In this document: in pieces, positions 54,331 to 63,354 of the stretch | Position numbering within the stretch: position 1 is the first letter of the stretch | How the letters are laid out: each line of letters opens with the position of its first letter | Source: Tepidibacter sp. | GTDB taxonomy: Bacteria; Bacillota; Clostridia; Peptostreptococcales; Peptostreptococcaceae | DNA: 64,000 nt | Assembly (NCBI RefSeq): GCF_025210165.1 | Contig: NZ_JAOASI010000013.1 | Coordinates: 1 to 64,000, forward strand | Reading direction: 5' to 3' | Made by a program: the position numbers and the translations under genes | Notes under the pieces: model-generated | Database searches by the model: none | What the model was told of the DNA's origin: nothing | Seen by the model: the letters and a program-made list of their open reading frames with translations, nothing else

Positions 54331-55020
54331 AAACTCCTTTATATTTTTTCTGCTAACTGGAATTTCAACATTCAAACCTCTTAATTTAACATTGTATGTA
54401 TTGTTAAACCAAGGTATTATCTCTTCTATCTTGTCTATATTCATTATATAGGATCTATGACTTTTAAAAAAATTATAATTAGATATTTTATTGTAAAACT
54501 CTGATATACTCATATTAACACTGTATTCTTCATCCTTAGTAAACACTAAAGTATAACGTTCCGAGGATGTACAATAATATATATCTTCAATATTTACTAC
54601 TATCATTTTTTCTCCCTTAAAAAGAGTTATTCTATCATATATACATTTTTTTTCTTCGCAAGTCTCTAATCTCTCTATCTTTTTTAATGTGGTAAGTATT
54701 CTTTCTTCAGAATAAGGCTTTAGTATATAATCAAACGCCTCTAGTTCAAAAGCCTCTATAGCATGTTCTTTATATGCTGTTATAAAAACTATTTTAAAAT
54801 CTTTATTAAACTTATGTATAACTCTTGCTAAACAAACACCATCTAGCTTTGGCATGTTTATATCAAGAAATATAACATCTATATCATTACTTTCTATGAA
54901 TTTTAAAGCGTCTAATGAATCATCAAATTCTTGTACTATCTCTATTGAACTAAAGTTATTTATAAAGTATTTAAGCTCCTCTCTTGAAGGAGATTCATCA
55001 TCTACTATTATACATTTCAT
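54310..55020 (-). CDS. LytTR-type response regulator
   Basis: This protein has 236 residues from ATG 55018-55020, with a GAGGAAATAG ribosome site. Receiver domain: acidic DDES (7-10), phospho-acceptor D53 in VIFLDINMPKLDG, Lys in YILKPYSEE. The C-terminal half is a LytTR DNA-binding domain (KMIVVNIEDIYYCTSSERYT, then FFKSHRSYIMNIDKI). The start nearly touches the stop codon of the sensor kinase gene upstream (1 base between), so they are translated together. The most likely target is the adjacent cstA. Confidence 0.94.
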   Translation of the reverse strand: MKCIIVDDESPSREELKYFINNFSSIEIVQEFDDSLDALKFIESNDIDVIFLDINMPKLDGVCLARVIHKFNKDFKIVFITAYKEHAIEAFELEAFDYILKPYSEERILTTLKKIERLETCEEKKCIYDRITLFKGEKMIVVNIEDIYYCTSSERYTLVFTKDEEYSVNMSISEFYNKISNYNFFKSHRSYIMNIDKIEEIIPWFNNTYNVKLRGLNVEIPVSRKNIKEFKHIMGI

Positions 55021-55021
55021 T

Positions 55022-56698
55022 CTATTTCCTCTTTCCTTCACGATATATTATAAAGCTTATCTTTGTTCCTTTATCAAGTTTTTTTATATCAAGTCCTTTT
55101 CCATATATAAGTCTTAATCTATTGTGTACATTTGAAAGCCCAATTTTGTTTTCTTTCATATTTCTTTTATATATATTTTTTATTATGTCCTCATCTATTC
55201 CAATTCCATTATCTTCTATTGATATTTCTACATCTTCATAATATTTTTGAACCTTTACTCTTACACATCCTCTACCTGTTCCCTTTAGTATTCCATGCTT
55301 TATAGAATTTTCAACCAAAGGCTGTATTATAAGACTTGGAACCTTTATTTGTATACTCTCATCAATGTCATACACTACATTTAATTTATCACCAAATCTA
55401 GCTTTTTCAATTTCTACATACGCCTTAACTTGATCTAATTCTTTATTTATATCAACACAAGATTCACCTATTTCTAGGTTATATCTAAGATAGGTAGATA
55501 AGTTTATTATAAGCTCTCTTGCACGATTTGGATTTATTCTTATAAATGAAACTATAGTATTTAATGCATTAAATAGAAAGTGAGGATTTATCTGAGCTTG
55601 AAGAGCCTTTATTTCAGCCTTGTTTGCCATTTCCTTAAGCCTTTCTATTTTAGCTATTTCAAGCTGAGTAGATATCATCTGAGAAAGTCCTATTGCTAAA
55701 GTTTCATCCTTAAAACTTACAGAATTTTCTTTATTATAATATATTTTTAATGTACCAACAACAGATTCCCTATCCTTTAATGGCATTATTATAGCAGATT
55801 TTAATGGACAATTCTCATTCGAGCAATCTATTTCCCTATGAGATTTAAATATTATTATTTCTCCAGTTTCTATTACCCTTTCAGTTGCACGAGTTAATAC
55901 CTTCTCACCATCTATATGATGGTCCTCTCCATCTCCCACATGAGCTAATATATACTTTTTATCAGTTATAGATACAGCACTAGCTCCAACACTATCTTTT
56001 ATAACTGTACATATTTTTTTTAAAGAATCATTGTTTATATTTCTGAAATAAGGGAGAGTTTTGTTAGCTATCTCAAGAGCTAATTTTGCTTGTCTTGCAG
56101 CTATCTCTTCTTTTTCCTCAAATATATTTTCTGTAATTATTATTACAATTCCTATACCTATTCCATTGACTAAGGTCATTGGTATATATATTTTCTTAAC
56201 TATCAAAAGTGCTACTGCAAATGGTCTTGAAAGCAAAAGTATTAATCCCATACTTATACTTTCAATTAGTATTCCACCTAAAATACCATATATCCATCTC
56301 TTCTTATCAGTAGCTTTGTTGTATATAATACCTGATAAAAAACCTCCAATAACTGTACTTATAAAACAAGGAAACGCTGTAATGCCTCCGATATCTATTA
56401 AATATCTATGCATTCCTGCTATTATACCTGATAATATACCAACAAAAGGACCACAAAGTATTCCTCCTGCCATAACACCAATAATCCTAGTGTTGGCTAT
56501 AGCTCCCCTAACATCTGTACCTATATAAGTTCCAAGTATACCAAATGTACCAAATATAACAGATAGTATAAAAAGATCTATATGAGTAAACGCATCTTTT
56601 TGTATTATCTTTTTAAAGCTTTTTATCTTGGATATCATAAACGCTATTAATACAACATATCCTAGATTGTTTATAAGATTTTTTAATAGATATATCAA
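55022..56698 (-). CDS. LytS-type sensor histidine kinase
   Basis: This protein has 558 residues. Five to six membrane segments (1-195) form the 5TMR-LYT sensor with the signature GTDVRGAIANTRIIGVMAGG and GPFVGILSGIIAGMHRY. A GAF domain (about 215-355) follows, with a cysteine pair in SNENCPLK. The kinase domain has its histidine in QINPHFLFNALN near 370 and an ATP-binding domain with VENSIKHG and DNGIGI. LytS-type sensors such as BtsS and YpdA detect extracellular pyruvate, and LytS detects membrane state. The stimulus here is inferred only from the neighbouring cstA. Confidence 0.94.
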   Translation of the reverse strand: MIYLLKNLINNLGYVVLIAFMISKIKSFKKIIQKDAFTHIDLFILSVIFGTFGILGTYIGTDVRGAIANTRIIGVMAGGILCGPFVGILSGIIAGMHRYLIDIGGITAFPCFISTVIGGFLSGIIYNKATDKKRWIYGILGGILIESISMGLILLLSRPFAVALLIVKKIYIPMTLVNGIGIGIVIIITENIFEEKEEIAARQAKLALEIANKTLPYFRNINNDSLKKICTVIKDSVGASAVSITDKKYILAHVGDGEDHHIDGEKVLTRATERVIETGEIIIFKSHREIDCSNENCPLKSAIIMPLKDRESVVGTLKIYYNKENSVSFKDETLAIGLSQMISTQLEIAKIERLKEMANKAEIKALQAQINPHFLFNALNTIVSFIRINPNRARELIINLSTYLRYNLEIGESCVDINKELDQVKAYVEIEKARFGDKLNVVYDIDESIQIKVPSLIIQPLVENSIKHGILKGTGRGCVRVKVQKYYEDVEISIEDNGIGIDEDIIKNIYKRNMKENKIGLSNVHNRLRLIYGKGLDIKKLDKGTKISFIIYREGKRK

Positions 56699-56725
56699 AT
56701 TATCATCTCCATAAATCCTTATTAT

Positions 56726-57382
56726 TTAATATCCCTTTTCTTCCCCTATAAATACTCCCCCTTCACTGAATAAAGCCTTTTTAGCCCCTTCAGCACTGTC
56801 ATATTCAACAACTATTTTATCATCAATTTTTGACACAGATGTTGACCAAAACATATCACCATTATCATATTGCCATATTTGTTTACCAGTTTTACGTTCA
56901 ATACATGTTAAAAAAGGTCCATAATAACCAGTTATATATATTCTGTCCTTATCTATATAAGATTTCGAACTTGCCCCTATTCCTTTACTAATCCATATTT
57001 CTTTCCCAGTTTTTAAATCTATTGAATATAAATCACCATAAACTTCTATATATACAAACTCATTTTTTATTATAGGTTTTGAAGCTAACTCTAATTCTGT
57101 AATATATAAATTTTTCCATTTTTTGTCCCAAATAATATTTTCATCCCTATCATATGCTTCAAGAATAAAATCAGCTTTTGCTTCTTTATTGTCTACTACT
57201 TCATGTTGTTTAAAATAAGATATATTATTATCTTCTTCATCTTTTTTAGTTTCTTCATTATTTACAATTTTTTCTTTTTTTTCTATTTTTAATTCTTCTT
57301 TTATAGCTTTATTTTTCTCAGTTGAGCATCCTGTCATAAATATAATTATAGTTAATAGAATCAGCGATATTATTTTTTTCAT
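56726..57382 (-). CDS. PQQ-like beta-propeller lipoprotein
   Basis: This protein has 218 residues. A signal peptide (MKKIISLILLTIIIFMTGC) ends with a lipobox T-G-C, Cys19, followed by a charged linker (Lys/Glu-rich, 20-60). The C-terminal 130 residues contain repeating SIDLKTGKEIWIS and IERKTGKQIWQYDNGD motifs, the PQQ-type beta-propeller blades. Only about three blades are visible, far fewer than a full eight-blade enzyme, so it is probably a binding or scaffold protein on the outer face of the membrane. It lies between the LytS gene and a small membrane protein gene on the same strand. Function unknown. Confidence 0.8.
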   Translation of the reverse strand: MKKIISLILLTIIIFMTGCSTEKNKAIKEELKIEKKEKIVNNEETKKDEEDNNISYFKQHEVVDNKEAKADFILEAYDRDENIIWDKKWKNLYITELELASKPIIKNEFVYIEVYGDLYSIDLKTGKEIWISKGIGASSKSYIDKDRIYITGYYGPFLTCIERKTGKQIWQYDNGDMFWSTSVSKIDDKIVVEYDSAEGAKKALFSEGGVFIGEEKGY

Positions 57383-57401
57383 AATTACCTCCTATAACTT
57401 A

Positions 57402-57875
57402 TCAACATTTTATAACTAAAAGAGATATTATCATTATTATATTTTCTATATTTTTTATTTTTTTACTTTTTTTATTATGTTTATACATAATAAATTTTTC
57501 ATGATAATCATCTAATTTATTATATCTAATAAATTTTCTCATCGCAAAAGAAATACCTATAGTAGATATTATAATTATCCAAGAAATATATATATTCAAA
57601 CCAATATAATAGTCAGTTTTTATAAATAAAACTATAGATATTAAAGCTAGCAAAGCAAATATCCACCAACTCATAAAATAACTAATTATTTTATTTCCTC
57701 TGTAATGTCCTACAAATAAGGTTATTACAGCAACTGTAAATATTATATCCTTATAATCAAATCCACGTTTATTTAATTTAAATATCACAAGTAAAATAAT
57801 AGAAATCAATTCTGCCCCTAGTATATATTTAGCTATTTTTTTACCCTTTTCAATTTCATCTACACTCAAATACAA
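57402..57875 (-). CDS. Small four-segment membrane protein
   Basis: This protein of 157 residues has hydrophobic segments at about 15-33, 42-56, 63-85 and 90-110 and a lysine-rich tail. No family is recognised. It starts 20 bases upstream of the lipoprotein gene and is probably co-transcribed with it. A copy of repeat R (57920-58018) lies 44 bases upstream, so the repeat would be in its leader or promoter region. Confidence 0.7.
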   Translation of the reverse strand: MYLSVDEIEKGKKIAKYILGAELISIILLVIFKLNKRGFDYKDIIFTVAVITLFVGHYRGNKIISYFMSWWIFALLALISIVLFIKTDYYIGLNIYISWIIIISTIGISFAMRKFIRYNKLDDYHEKFIMYKHNKKSKKIKNIENIIMIISLLVIKC

Positions 57876-57919
57876 ATCGCTCTCCCCTAGTCTATATTAT
57901 ATTTTCAAACTTAGATTAT

Positions 57920-58019
57920 AAAAAAATTCGTCTACTCGCTAACGCGGTGATTCATGTCGCCAACGTTCCCTACGGTCTCCGTTGCTCAAAAATAGTATAA
58001 TTTCCTATTCGTTATAAAA
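57920..58019 (-). repeat. Dispersed repeat R, copy 3 (internally deleted)
   Basis: It has the first 75-base block of the repeat, here with GCGAGTAGACGAATTTTT toward the downstream gene, and is joined directly to the 24-base distal block found 70 bases further away in copy 2. Substitutions relative to copy 1 are few. It is in the same orientation with respect to the following minus-strand gene as the other copies. Confidence 0.75.
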
Positions 58020-58026
58020 CAATCTT

Positions 58027-58722
58027 TTATTTAGGATTGTTCTTAAAAATTATCAAGTTATATACAAGTATATAAGTGAACAGTAAAACCATACCAAACA
58101 TCAAAGTAAAATAGATAGCTTCAAGCTTAAAGCTATTTATAATGTATCCAAATAACTTCATAGGATTTGATATTATATCCCAGCTATTAAATCTAACAAA
58201 TCTACCTAAATATATTCCATATCCACTAAGAAAAGATACAATAATTACGAATATCCAAGATATCAAATTATTAAACTTATCTTTGACTATTATTTGGTTT
58301 AAATATAAAGAAGCTACTCCAAGTAAGTATCCTATTAAAGCACAAAAAGCTATAAGTATAAAATCATACCATATCCTAAAGTTTCGTTGAAACTCTAAAG
58401 TATCTTCTATCTTAAATGGATAATTAGATACACTTATATGTATAAAATCCGTTATTATATATGGAGCATTAGGATAAAACAATAACCATATCCCCATACA
58501 TATAAATATTAATATACTATTTATAATTCCCTTACCTTTGTAATACCTATTGTGTACTATCAAAGAAAACACAAATGGTATCCACGCCAAAAACATATTC
58601 CAAACATATATATAATATCTATATGTATTTAATTTGTAAGAACCATTTGTAGCCATAACTACAGCCATCATTGTAACTAAGAAAAACACACTAAAAATCG
58701 AAATTAATTTTTTATTTATCAC
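58027..58722 (-). CDS. DUF1361 family membrane protein
   Basis: This protein has 231 residues and about seven hydrophobic segments. The DUF1361 signature LFYPNAPYIITDFIHI is near residue 82, and SGYGIYLGRFVRFNSWD near 165. Members are membrane proteins of unknown function in Firmicutes. It ends with a weak hairpin (AACAATC with GATTGTT, near 58018-58044) overlapping repeat R, which may serve as terminator. Confidence 0.88.
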   Translation of the reverse strand: MINKKLISIFSVFFLVTMMAVVMATNGSYKLNTYRYYIYVWNMFLAWIPFVFSLIVHNRYYKGKGIINSILIFICMGIWLLFYPNAPYIITDFIHISVSNYPFKIEDTLEFQRNFRIWYDFILIAFCALIGYLLGVASLYLNQIIVKDKFNNLISWIFVIIVSFLSGYGIYLGRFVRFNSWDIISNPMKLFGYIINSFKLEAIYFTLMFGMVLLFTYILVYNLIIFKNNPK

Positions 58723-58846
58723 TTTTTTCCTCCTATATTATAAATCCTTTTATAATTTGGATAAATTTTCATCACAGGTTTATATTACCATATATTGACT
58801 TACAATGCAAAACACCAAATATATATCTATCTACTTTTATTTTTTA

Positions 58847-58875
58847 TTGACAAACGATAAATAATTGTATATCAT
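58847..58875 (+). promoter_or_regulatory. Promoter of the DUF2975/HTH pair
   Basis: TTGACA (58847-58852), a 17-base spacer and TATCAT (58870-58875), about 33 bases ahead of the start codon. Confidence 0.7.
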
Positions 58876-58907
58876 TATTATAAAATAAAAGAATCGAGGT
58901 TGATAAA

Positions 58908-59396
58908 ATGAAAAATAATCTTAATCCAAAAATTTTAAATATGGTTGTAACTTTAGGAATTGCTATTACATGCATTCTTCTTCTAGGAACCCCACTTATT
59001 ACTACAGCATTCTTTAAAAGTCAATTTTTTCTATTAGATCATAGCTTAGTAATGATTGTTACAACTTGTATTTATTTATGTGCTATACCTTATGTTATAT
59101 CTTTATTTAAACTAAAAAAACTCTCTAATTTAGTTGTAAAAAACAATCCATTTTCTATTGAAAGTGTTAAATCATTAAAAGTTATTTCTATATGTTCTTT
59201 TAGTGAAATTATTATTTTTATTTTATGCTTAAAATATTTGAAACACTCAGTTGAATTTTTCAAGTATACTGTTCTAGGAAGCCCAATTATTGTAGTGGCT
59301 TTCATTTGTATAACAATAGGATTTTTTTGCCTAGTATTATCAGAATTATTTAATATAGCTATAAAAATTAAGGAAGAAAACGATAAAACAATTTAG
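58908..59396 (+). CDS. DUF2975 membrane protein
   Basis: This protein has 162 residues and four hydrophobic segments (about 10-33, 45-65, 95-115, 125-150). It matches DUF2975, which is regularly paired with a small HTH protein of the YozG type. Here such a gene follows 15 bases downstream. The start has an AATCGAGGTTG ribosome site. The pair may form a membrane-signalling regulator, but no evidence shows what it senses. Confidence 0.85.
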   Translation: MKNNLNPKILNMVVTLGIAITCILLLGTPLITTAFFKSQFFLLDHSLVMIVTTCIYLCAIPYVISLFKLKKLSNLVVKNNPFSIESVKSLKVISICSFSEIIIFILCLKYLKHSVEFFKYTVLGSPIIVVAFICITIGFFCLVLSELFNIAIKIKEENDKTI

Positions 59397-59410
59397 AAAG
59401 GAATGTTGAT

Positions 59411-59635
59411 ATGCCAATTATAGTAAATGTAGATGTAATGATGGCCAAAAGAAAGATTAATTCTACTCAACTTTCAGAAAAGCTGGGAATAACTATGGCT
59501 AATCTATCTATTCTAAAAAACAACAAAGCAAAAGCTGTTCGTTTTTCCACACTAGAATCTCTATGTAAAATTTTAAATTGTCAGCCTGGTGATATTTTAG
59601 AATATGTAGATGAAGATGATGAAAGATTAAAATAA
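59411..59635 (+). CDS. Helix-turn-helix regulator, YozG/Cro-C1 type
   Basis: This protein has 74 residues. It opens MPIIVNVDVMMAKRKIN; the HTH spans about 17-55 (STQLSEKLGITMANLSILKN and the second helix with RFSTLESLCKILNCQPGDIL), closing with an acidic tail EYVDEDDERL. It is a DNA-binding protein of the DUF2975-linked type. The palindromic terminator follows directly. Confidence 0.9.
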   Translation: MPIIVNVDVMMAKRKINSTQLSEKLGITMANLSILKNNKAKAVRFSTLESLCKILNCQPGDILEYVDEDDERLK

Positions 59636-59637
59636 GT

Positions 59638-59669
59638 AAATGCTCCTTAAAATTTTAAGGAGCATTTCT
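59638..59669. terminator. Bidirectional terminator after the HTH gene
   Basis: AAATGCTCCTTAAAA is followed directly by its complement TTTTAAGGAGCATTT, between convergent genes. Confidence 0.85.
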
Positions 59670-59684
59670 AATGCACAAATATAA

Positions 59685-61040
59685 TTATAAAATCTTTAAA
59701 AGATGTCTACCAACATACACTCCACTAGTAGCCGCCTGCGATAAAGAGTATGTGGTTCCAGAACAATCTCCTATAAGATATATACCTTTCTCTTTAGTCT
59801 CAAAATATTCATTAGTATTAATCTCACCTTCATAAAACTTTGCATCAATTCCATACAATAAAGTATCCTTATCAATCTCTTCTTTTATTAGTTTTTCCAT
59901 TGATTCAAAAATCTTCAATACAGCATCTGTGTAAATTTTAGGAACTTTATCATTTAGATTTACAGCCTGTGCGTAAAGAGTGGGCTGAATACTATTTTTA
60001 TTAAGTTGTTCTTTTGTAGTTGCTCTATCTTTTATTAAATCTTCTAGTCTTTGAACAACTACACGATGCTTCTCTTGATTTATAGATTTTATTATACTTG
60101 TAGCATATTCTTTTGCATCTTTAGTAGAGGAAAAATATTTAGGTACAAAAACAGAGAAATTTAAATTACAGCTTGGATTATCTGTTTCAAGATAATTTTG
60201 TCCATCTGCCATCACAAATCCTTCCTGATATTTTCTGATAACTTTTCCTTTTAAATTCATACAATAAGTTGTTGCTTCAAGTTTATCATCTTTATACCTA
60301 ACCTTAGTTTCTAAAGAATCTTTTAAGATAGTGTCTAGTTGATTATCCTTCATCTCAACTCTTATTCCTAAATCTACTCTACATCTATATTCTTCAATAT
60401 CAAATGATTTGCAATATTCTAAAAATTGATTTCCTCCACTTATCCCTGTAGCTAATACAACTACTTTTGATTGAGAACTCTTTTCTTTACTATTTAATTC
60501 AAATCTATCATTAACTTTATTTATTGAGTCTATTTGGGTATTAAACTCAATATCAATCTTATTTTTAAGATATAAATACATTTTATTTAAAATTTCATGT
60601 GATAAGTTAGTTCCTAAATGCCTTACCTTTGTAGTTAATATTTCACAATTATTTTCATTTGCTATTTTGCTAAGATATTCATTTTCTGTACTATATATCT
60701 TAACTTTATCAGCTCCAAACGAACATAATATTTTATCAACAGACTCCATTAAATTTATGGCTTTATCATTTCCAATTTTTTCACCTAAGTAACCACCAAA
60801 ATCATTAGTATAATTGAACTTTCCTTCAGACCTTCCCATACCTCCAAACCCTTGAATCTTATTGCATATTTTACAATTAACACATTTTTCATTTGATCCT
60901 TGTTCAATTGGACATATTCTATCTATAAAGTTTTTTCCCTTTTCTATCATCAATATTTTTAATTCTTTTTCTGTTTGTAGTAGAGTATATGCAAGAAAAA
61001 TGCCACTAACTCCTGCACCTACTATTGTTATATCATACAT
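59685..61040 (-). CDS. FAD-dependent oxidoreductase, COG2509 type
   Basis: This protein has 451 residues. The FAD-binding fold starts ITIVGAGVSGIFLAYTLL (4-21). A cysteine-rich region CP-IEQGSN-x2-CVNCKIC (C43, C53, C56, C59) follows, then GGMGRSEGKFNY, characteristic of the family, and the second FAD motif GDCSGTTYSLSQAATSG near 425. These proteins are found in many anaerobes, with unknown substrate; the four cysteines suggest an iron-sulfur or zinc site. The gene is monocistronic. Confidence 0.88.
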   Translation of the reverse strand: MYDITIVGAGVSGIFLAYTLLQTEKELKILMIEKGKNFIDRICPIEQGSNEKCVNCKICNKIQGFGGMGRSEGKFNYTNDFGGYLGEKIGNDKAINLMESVDKILCSFGADKVKIYSTENEYLSKIANENNCEILTTKVRHLGTNLSHEILNKMYLYLKNKIDIEFNTQIDSINKVNDRFELNSKEKSSQSKVVVLATGISGGNQFLEYCKSFDIEEYRCRVDLGIRVEMKDNQLDTILKDSLETKVRYKDDKLEATTYCMNLKGKVIRKYQEGFVMADGQNYLETDNPSCNLNFSVFVPKYFSSTKDAKEYATSIIKSINQEKHRVVVQRLEDLIKDRATTKEQLNKNSIQPTLYAQAVNLNDKVPKIYTDAVLKIFESMEKLIKEEIDKDTLLYGIDAKFYEGEINTNEYFETKEKGIYLIGDCSGTTYSLSQAATSGVYVGRHLLKIL

Positions 61041-61085
61041 ATATCTTTCCTTTCATGAAAATTTAAATTATAGTTTTATTTTAAC

Positions 61086-61132
61086 AAAAAAGCACCTACT
61101 TCTAGCTGATCTGCACTTGTAGGTACTTTTTT
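61086..61132 (-). terminator. Terminator of the lipoprotein gene
   Basis: AAAAAGCACCTAC pairs with GTAGGTACTTTTT with one mismatch, around a 20-base loop, immediately past the stop codon. Confidence 0.7.
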
Positions 61133-61137
61133 CATAT

Positions 61138-62100
61138 TTAATAATAATACTCTTCAATTTTTTGAGCTACTTCATCTGATAATTTGAACCTCAGCTCATT
61201 TATTTTTTGAGTAGCCTCTTGATTAGTTGCCTTTACCACATATTTGTATTCAGATAATAAAGTATCCATTTCTTCTGATACATATTTTAAAATCTTAAAA
61301 TCACTCGATTTAAGTTCTTCATATGTTTTCTTAACAACCTCATCTACTTTTCCAGTTTCATAGTCTACAGTATTGCTAAAATAATCAATTCTTAATAAAG
61401 CTTCTACGTACATTTTCATCATACTTTCTAAGGTTTCTTTATTCTCAAAATCTTTGTTATCTCTAATAAATTTTTCAAGTGCAACTGCTCTATCTTTTAT
61501 CTCTTTAAAATCAATACCGATAGACTCTTCAATAAATGTAGGGTTCTCTAACTCTTTCTTTTTCAACTTATAATATGATTTTAAGTTTTCAGAAAGATAA
61601 GAGCTAAAAGTATCATAAATCATTGAATCGTCCATAGTTAAGTAATAATCGCCTTCTAACATTTCAAATGTATGTCCGGAAGCTACAGCATCCATTGCTT
61701 CTTTCTTTATATTTTTATCTTTAATCAACTCTAAGTTTAGTTTGTGATTTTCATCTATTGCTTTATTAATTGCTACAAAATATTCTGTTGAACTAAATTT
61801 TTCAGACAACATATAGAAATTCTTTCTTAATAATCCTTCATATTTCATAACCATTTTATCTGCAGTTTTTTGATCTACCTTTTCTATATTATCTAAGATA
61901 AATTTTTTTGCCTCTATTGCATTGTTTGATTCTAATACTTTTGTCAATTCATCAAATATTTTTCCATTAGCTACTTTTTTATCTTCTTCAACATTATTTT
62001 CTACTTGTTTATTTTCTTTTTGTTCTTCTGTATTAGCACAACCTGTTAAAACAGTGCCTAAGCAAAGTATTAATAATGCTTTTATTAATATTTTTTTCAT
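61138..62100 (-). CDS. Putative lipoprotein, function unknown
   Basis: This protein has 320 residues. The signal peptide MKKILIKALLILCLGTVLTGC ends in a lipobox, with the cysteine at about residue 21. The mature part is Lys/Glu-rich and almost wholly helical (charged stretches around 60-110, 190-250 and 270-320), without a catalytic motif that I recognise. It is divergent from the threonine-aldolase-type gene. Likely anchored on the outer face of the membrane. Confidence 0.8.
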   Translation of the reverse strand: MKKILIKALLILCLGTVLTGCANTEEQKENKQVENNVEEDKKVANGKIFDELTKVLESNNAIEAKKFILDNIEKVDQKTADKMVMKYEGLLRKNFYMLSEKFSSTEYFVAINKAIDENHKLNLELIKDKNIKKEAMDAVASGHTFEMLEGDYYLTMDDSMIYDTFSSYLSENLKSYYKLKKKELENPTFIEESIGIDFKEIKDRAVALEKFIRDNKDFENKETLESMMKMYVEALLRIDYFSNTVDYETGKVDEVVKKTYEELKSSDFKILKYVSEEMDTLLSEYKYVVKATNQEATQKINELRFKLSDEVAQKIEEYYY

Positions 62101-62186
62101 TTCAAACTTCTCCTTCCCTATTTCTTATTATGTATAATCATATAATATCAAATAATTTTGTAGTTTACCATTTAATCTAAAACTAG

Positions 62187-62215
62187 TTGAAAATTTTTCT
62201 ATTTTTATCTATACT
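62187..62215 (+). promoter_or_regulatory. Promoter of the threonine-aldolase-type gene
   Basis: TTGAAA (62187-62192), a 17-base spacer and TATACT (62210-62215), about 50 bases ahead of the start codon. Confidence 0.7.
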
Positions 62216-62266
62216 ATAATCAATTAAAATTTAATAAGTTTAAATACTAAAAAGGAGGAAATTACT

Positions 62267-63286
62267 ATGTATAGCTTCAAAAATGACTATAGCGAAGGTG
62301 CTCATCCAAGAATTTTAAATGCTTTAATAGCATCAAACATGGATCAAGAAGAAGGATATGGATATGATAGACATACTCAAAATGCAGTTTCCAAAATAAA
62401 AAATATAATGCAAAATCAAAATATAGATGTTCACTTTATATCAGGAGGAACTCAAACAAATCTTATAGCAATTGGAGCTTTTTTAAAACCTTACGAAGCT
62501 TGTATATCTGTAAACACAGGCCATATTGCTGTTAATGAAACCGGAGCAATCGAATATACAGGACACAAAGTAATTACAATAGATTCAAACGATGGAAAAA
62601 TAATTCCTGAGAAAATAAAGGAAGTATTAAATTCTCATTCAAATGAACATGTTGTAAAGCCAAAACTTGTATATATTTCTAACACAACAGAACTAGGCAC
62701 AATATATACAAAAAAAGAACTTAAAAATCTTAGTGAGTTTTGTAAATCTAATAACCTTATATTATATGCAGATGGTGCAAGATTAGGTTCTGCTATTTGT
62801 GTTAAAGAAGCTGATTTAACATTATCTGATATGTGTAATTTTACAGATGCATTTTTTATTGGCGGAACTAAAAATGGAGCTCTTCTTGGTGAGGCTTTAG
62901 TAATAAAAAACGAGAACCTAAAAGAGGATTTTAAATATCATATAAAACAAAAAGGTGCATTACTTGCTAAGGGAAGACTTCTAGGAATTCAATTTGAAGA
63001 ATTATTTACTGATAATCTTTATTTTGAACTTGCTAATCATGCTAATGAAATGGCTAATCTTTTGAGTAAAGGTTTAAAAGAAGCTAATTGCAAGTTTTTA
63101 ATAGACTCTCCAACTAATCAAATTTTTCCTATATTAGAAAATAAAATAATAAAAAGATTAGAAAAAAAGTTTAATTTTTATACTTGGAAAAAAATAGACG
63201 ATAACTATTCTGCTATTAGGTTAGTTACCTCTTGGGCTACAAAAAAGGAAGCTGTACTTGAATTTATAAATGAATTAAAAAAATAG
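62267..63286 (+). CDS. Threonine-aldolase-type beta-eliminating PLP enzyme
   Basis: This protein of 339 residues belongs to the low-specificity L-threonine aldolase / beta-eliminating lyase family, which splits threonine (or allo-threonine) to glycine and acetaldehyde. PLP lysine K202 is in FFIGGTKNGALLG; D169 in LYADGARLG contacts the cofactor ring; the phosphate-binding turn is FISGGTQTN near 58-66. Complete length. The AAGGAGG ribosome site is strong. Single gene with its own promoter, consistent with amino-acid fermentation. Stereospecificity cannot be told from sequence. Confidence 0.9.
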   Translation: MYSFKNDYSEGAHPRILNALIASNMDQEEGYGYDRHTQNAVSKIKNIMQNQNIDVHFISGGTQTNLIAIGAFLKPYEACISVNTGHIAVNETGAIEYTGHKVITIDSNDGKIIPEKIKEVLNSHSNEHVVKPKLVYISNTTELGTIYTKKELKNLSEFCKSNNLILYADGARLGSAICVKEADLTLSDMCNFTDAFFIGGTKNGALLGEALVIKNENLKEDFKYHIKQKGALLAKGRLLGIQFEELFTDNLYFELANHANEMANLLSKGLKEANCKFLIDSPTNQIFPILENKIIKRLEKKFNFYTWKKIDDNYSAIRLVTSWATKKEAVLEFINELKK

Positions 63287-63354
63287 CAATTCACCTTAAT
63301 TTAGGAGAAAAATGAGCATAGCTCAATAAGTTTAGCATTTAATGATTAAATCTT

